This document shows, one piece after another, positions 60,869 through 64,000 of a DNA stretch of 64,000 nt. The stretch spans positions 1,426,001-1,490,000 of the forward strand of contig NZ_CP028129.1 of assembly GCF_004011095.1 (NCBI RefSeq), given 5' to 3'. The notes under the pieces were generated by a model. It made no database searches. It was not told the DNA's origin and saw nothing but the letters and a program-made list of their open reading frames with translations. Both the position numbers and the translations under genes were made by a program. Numbering within the stretch: position 1 is the first letter of the stretch; each line of letters opens with the position of its first letter. This DNA is from Rathayibacter rathayi (GTDB lineage: Bacteria; Actinomycetota; Actinomycetes; Actinomycetales; Microbacteriaceae).

Positions 60869-62592
60869 GGGCGGCGCTCCGCCTCGGTGATGCTGCGTAG
60901 CAGCTCGCGCCGCGACGCCTGTTCGACCGGATCGGGTACGGGCAGGGAGGCGAGCAGACGCTGCGTGTACGGGTGCTTCGGCGCGGCGAGGACCTCAGCT
61001 CCGGTCCCCTCCTCGACCAGCTCGCCGCGGTAGAGCACGGCGATGCGGTCAGCGAGCAGGTCGACCACGGCGAGGTCGTGGCTGATGAAGAGCGAGGCGA
61101 AACCGAACTCCCGCTGCAGCTCGGCGAAGAGTTCGAGCACGCGGGCCTGCACCGACACGTCCAGCGCCGAGGTCGGCTCGTCGGCGATCAGCAGCTTCGG
61201 CTCGAGCGCGAGGGCACGAGCGAGGCTGGCGCGCTGGCGCTGGCCGCCGGAGAGCTCGTGCGGGTACCGGTCGCCGTAGGAACGTGGCAGCTGCACCGCC
61301 TCGAGTAGCTCGTCGACGCGCGAGCGGGCCGCGGCGGCGTTCCCGGCCCGTCCGTGCACAATCAGGGGCTCGGCCACGCCCTCGGCGATGGTGAGCAGCG
61401 GGTTAAAGCTCGACCCCGGATCCTGGAACACGAAGCCGATATCACCGCGGACTGGCCGGAAGGCGCGCTCGCGGATGCCGCGCATCTCCTTGCCGAGGAC
61501 CGTCAGCGAGCCGCCGGTGACCGGGGTCAGGCCGGCGATGGCGCGCCCGATCGTGGTCTTGCCCGAGCCGCTCTCGCCGACCAGGCCGAGCACCTCGCCC
61601 GCGCGAATGCGGAGCGAGACACCATTCACCGCCACGAAGCCGGGGCGGCCGAGTCGGCCGGGGTACTGGATCCGCAGGTCCTCGGCGGCCACCAGCGTCT
61701 CGGTCTCAGGGGCCTCGGCGCGCTCGATCGCGCGGACGCGCGCGCGTTCGACGCCCTGGCCCACATGCGGGACGGCGGCGAGAAGCGTCCGGGTGTACTC
61801 GGCCTTCGGCGCGGAGAACAGCTCGGCGACGCTCGCCTCCTCGACCAGCTCGCCCTGGTACATCACGGTGACGCGGTCGGCCAGATCCGCGACGACGCCC
61901 ATGTTGTGGGTGATCAGCACGATCGAGGTCCCGAACTCGTCGCGGCACCGGCGGAGCAGGTCGAGGATCTCGGCCTGCACGGTCACGTCGAGCGCGGTGG
62001 TCGGCTCGTCCGCCACGATCAGTCCGGGGTCGAGCACGAGTGCCATCGCGATCACGACGCGCTGCTTCTGCCCGCCCGAGAACTGATGCGGGTAGTAGTC
62101 CACCCGCTTCTCCGGCTCCGGGATGCCGACGGTCCGCAGCACCTCGATCGAGCGCTTCCGCGCCTGCTTCGTCGAAACGGAGCCGTGAGCGCGCAGCCCC
62201 TCCGCGATCTGCCAGCCCACGGTAAAGACGGGGTTGAGCGCCGCAGCGGGCTCCTGGAAGACCATTGCGACGTCGGTGCCGCGCAGCTCCCGGAGTCGGG
62301 CCTTCGGCACGGAGACGACATCGGTCGCCGCGCTGCCGTCCTTCTTCGAGAGCAGCACCACGCCGGCAGCGGTGGCCGTCTCCGGCAGCAAGCCCAGGAT
62401 GGTCTTCGCCGTCACGGTCTTGCCGCTCCCGGACTCGCCGACGATCGCCAGCACCTCACCGCGCTCGACGCGCAGACTCACGCCGGCGACGGCGCGAACC
62501 GCCCCGTGATCGCTCGCGAAGGCGACCTCGAGATCAGTGATGTCGACGATCGGACGCGCGGCGGCGTCCCGGACGATGCGCTGGTCGCTCAT
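60865..62592 (-). CDS. ABC transporter, two fused ATP-binding domains (Dpp/Opp/Gsi type)
   Basis: 575 aa made of two nucleotide-binding domains: Walker A GESGSGKTVTAK near residue 52 and GESGSGKTTIGR near 345, signatures FSGGQKQRVVIAMAL and LSGGQRQRASLARAL, and Walker B LIVADEPTTAL and LLIADEPTSAL. The fusion is typical of peptide/nickel/glutathione importers. It overlaps the permease stop and the next ATPase start by 4 nt each. A third ATPase domain in the operon is unusual. Confidence 0.92.
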   Translation of the reverse strand: MSDQRIVRDAAARPIVDITDLEVAFASDHGAVRAVAGVSLRVERGEVLAIVGESGSGKTVTAKTILGLLPETATAAGVVLLSKKDGSAATDVVSVPKARLRELRGTDVAMVFQEPAAALNPVFTVGWQIAEGLRAHGSVSTKQARKRSIEVLRTVGIPEPEKRVDYYPHQFSGGQKQRVVIAMALVLDPGLIVADEPTTALDVTVQAEILDLLRRCRDEFGTSIVLITHNMGVVADLADRVTVMYQGELVEEASVAELFSAPKAEYTRTLLAAVPHVGQGVERARVRAIERAEAPETETLVAAEDLRIQYPGRLGRPGFVAVNGVSLRIRAGEVLGLVGESGSGKTTIGRAIAGLTPVTGGSLTVLGKEMRGIRERAFRPVRGDIGFVFQDPGSSFNPLLTIAEGVAEPLIVHGRAGNAAAARSRVDELLEAVQLPRSYGDRYPHELSGGQRQRASLARALALEPKLLIADEPTSALDVSVQARVLELFAELQREFGFASLFISHDLAVVDLLADRIAVLYRGELVEEGTGAEVLAAPKHPYTQRLLASLPVPDPVEQASRRELLRSITEAERRP

Positions 62593-63644
62593 CGCGTCCC
62601 CTCCACTCCGGCGACGGGGTCATGCCCCGGCGTCTCCAGGCCGTCGGCAGCGAGTACGCCGCCCGGCACGACGGACGTCGCGGCGACGTCGCCGGCACCG
62701 GCCGCCACCGCACGCCGACCGCGCAAGCGCGGGTCGGCGAGGTCGTTCAGGCTCTCGCCCACGAGGGTAATACCCAGTACGACGAGCACGATAGCGAGCC
62801 CGGGGAAGACCGAGGTCCACCAGATGCCGCTCGTGACGTCGGACAGCGCTTTGTTGAGGTCGTAGCCCCACTCGGCGGCCGAGGTCGGCTCGATGCCGAA
62901 GCCGAGGAAGCCCAGGCCGGCGAGGGTCAGGATCGCCTCAGAGGAATTGAGCGTGAAGATCAGCGGCAGCGTGCGCGTGGCGTTGCGCAGGACGTGGCGG
63001 AACATGATCCGCGACGTCGATGCTCCGATGACCTTCGCCGACTCCACGAACGCGTCCCCCTTGATCCGCACCGTCTCGGCCCGGATTACCCGGAAGTACT
63101 GCGGGATGTAGACCACCGTGATCGAGACCGCCGCGGCGACGATGCCCGCCCAGAGGTTCGATTGGCCGCCCGAGATGACGATCGACATCACGATTGCTAG
63201 GAGCAGGGTGGGGAACGCGTAGATCGCGTCGCAGATCACGACGAGCACCCGGTCGAGCCAGCCGCCGAGGTAGCCGGAGACGAGGCCGAGGAACACGCCG
63301 AGGAAGATCGACAGGACGACGGCGACGACGATGACGAGGAACGCGGTCTGTGCACCCCAGATCACCCGCGAGAGCACGTCGTAGCCGCCGACGGTCGTGC
63401 CGAGCAGGTGCTCGCCGCTCGGCGGCTCCTGCGCGCCGAACGACTCATCGCCCGAACGCAGCTGTGAGTAGCCGTAGGGAGCGATCAGCGGAGCGAAGAG
63501 AGCGACCAGCAGGAACACGCCGCTGATGATCAGGCCGGTGACGAGCATCCCCCGCTGGAGGCCGACGCTCTGACGGAGTTGGCGGAGGACCGGCAGGCGG
63601 TCGACGAGGCGGCGGCGCGGGCTCGCCGGGGCGGTGATGCTCAT
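62589..63644 (-). CDS. ABC transporter permease (DppC type)
   Basis: 351 aa. About six helices, the OppC N-terminal domain (GMLVTGLIISGVFLLVALFAPLIAPYGY), and the EAA loop with VESAKVIGASTSRIMFRHVLRN near residue 215. The last 45 residues after the final helix form an Ala/Gly-rich tail. The ATG at 63644 is supported by GAGG upstream. It pairs with the permease that follows. Confidence 0.9.
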   Translation of the reverse strand: MSITAPASPRRRLVDRLPVLRQLRQSVGLQRGMLVTGLIISGVFLLVALFAPLIAPYGYSQLRSGDESFGAQEPPSGEHLLGTTVGGYDVLSRVIWGAQTAFLVIVVAVVLSIFLGVFLGLVSGYLGGWLDRVLVVICDAIYAFPTLLLAIVMSIVISGGQSNLWAGIVAAAVSITVVYIPQYFRVIRAETVRIKGDAFVESAKVIGASTSRIMFRHVLRNATRTLPLIFTLNSSEAILTLAGLGFLGFGIEPTSAAEWGYDLNKALSDVTSGIWWTSVFPGLAIVLVVLGITLVGESLNDLADPRLRGRRAVAAGAGDVAATSVVPGGVLAADGLETPGHDPVAGVEGTR

Positions 63645-63646
63645 GC

Positions 63647-64000
63647 TCAGTACCTCACTCGCGGGTCGATGAGCGCCGCGATGACGTCGACGATGAAGTT
63701 GGTCAGCGCCACGATCACGGCGAGCAGGGCGACGATGCCCTGAACGGCCACGAAGTCGCGGGCCTGGAGGTACTCGGCCAGCTGGAAGCCAAGGCCCTTC
63801 CACTCGAAGGTGGTCTCGGTGAGGACGGCGCCGCCGAGCAGCAGGGCGATCTGCAGGCCGATCACGGTGATGATCGGGATGAGCGCCGGCCGGTAGGCGT
63901 GCGTGCGGACCAGGCGGAACTCGCTCACTCCGCGCGAACGAGCCGCGTCGACGTAGTCGGTGCCGAGGGTGCCGATGACGTTGGTGCGCACCAGGCGGAG
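63647..64000 (-). CDS. ABC transporter permease (DppB type), 5' part beyond the window
   Basis: The last 117 residues of a DppB-type permease: RTNVIGTLGTDYVDAARSRGVSE is the EAA-loop region, followed by helices ending DVIAALIDPRVRY, the usual C-terminus. The gene continues past base 64000. It lies 2 nt upstream of the DppC-type gene. Confidence 0.9.
   Translation of the reverse strand, partial: LRLVRTNVIGTLGTDYVDAARSRGVSEFRLVRTHAYRPALIPIITVIGLQIALLLGGAVLTETTFEWKGLGFQLAEYLQARDFVAVQGIVALLAVIVALTNFIVDVIAALIDPRVRY

Overview
The window is chromosomal DNA from a very GC-rich actinobacterium, most likely a member of the Microbacteriaceae (Rathayibacter, Clavibacter or Curtobacterium type). I infer this from the codon use, the many GTG starts, the compact aceE-fasR-fabD-fabH-acpP-fabF-DUF3145 block, the actinobacterial rpmF-rnc-mutM order, a DUF222/HNH (13E12-type) gene, CofD and a LexA box of the TCGAAC-N4-GTTCGA type. 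No species-level marker is visible.

Region 1 (1-16.9 kb) is a nearly complete purine-degradation locus. It holds a [2Fe-2S]/molybdenum xanthine dehydrogenase (cut by the window start), an XdhC-type maturation factor, a MobA/MocA-like nucleotidyltransferase, guanine deaminase, an 8-oxoguanine-deaminase-type amidohydrolase, uricase, HIU hydrolase, OHCU decarboxylase, allantoinase, allantoate amidohydrolase and the ureidoglycine aminotransferase PucG. Two regulators (PucR and RpiR types) and a small SufU-like protein are built in. Several gene pairs overlap by 1-4 nt, so translation is probably coupled. Together these genes would take guanine or xanthine through urate and allantoin to ureidoglycine and oxalurate, releasing usable nitrogen.

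Region 2 (17-21.7 kb) carries a DUF222/HNH gene, an amidase fused to an AtzH-like domain, a broken acetamidase/formamidase gene and a DUF1275 membrane protein. Region 3 (21.7-24.3 kb) is housekeeping: mutM, rnc, rpmF and yceD. Region 4 (24.3-29.8 kb) is a hydantoin/dihydropyrimidine operon: beta-ureidopropionase-like nitrilase, hydantoinase, LLM flavin oxidoreductase, and an ABC importer of which only the binding protein is intact. The permeases are collapsed by deletions and frameshifts and no ATPase is present.

Region 5 (29.9-34.5 kb) has cofD, a patatin-like lipase, a DHFR-like reductase, a candidate secreted RNase toxin with an overlapping immunity-like gene, a minimal LysR-type DNA-binding protein, tRNA-Val and a peroxiredoxin. 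Region 6 (34.6-42.9 kb) is pyruvate dehydrogenase E1 followed by the FasR-type regulator and the type II fatty-acid synthase core. Region 7 (43-51 kb) has PadR, a secreted coiled-coil/lysozyme-like protein, a family A DNA polymerase, a small gene under a perfect LexA operator, an MFS exporter, a GT2 glycosyltransferase and a Lon-type N-domain protein. Region 8 (51.3-54.5 kb) is a less GC-rich accessory patch (membrane proteins, GNAT, Fic-like protein). Region 9 (54.5-64 kb) returns to core genes: tRNA-Met, GT4, DMT transporter, def, a kinase-like protein, a methyltransferase, tRNA-Asn and an oligopeptide ABC transporter that runs off the end.

Two features stand out beyond the gene list. First, short tandem duplications (14-20 nt units) recur just after, or straddling, stop codons of many genes. 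They include a 10-unit, 19-nt array behind xdhC and a related 20-nt array between guaD and pucR. Second, there is a possible secreted BECR-like RNase toxin/immunity pair whose signal peptide is out of frame with the toxin domain.
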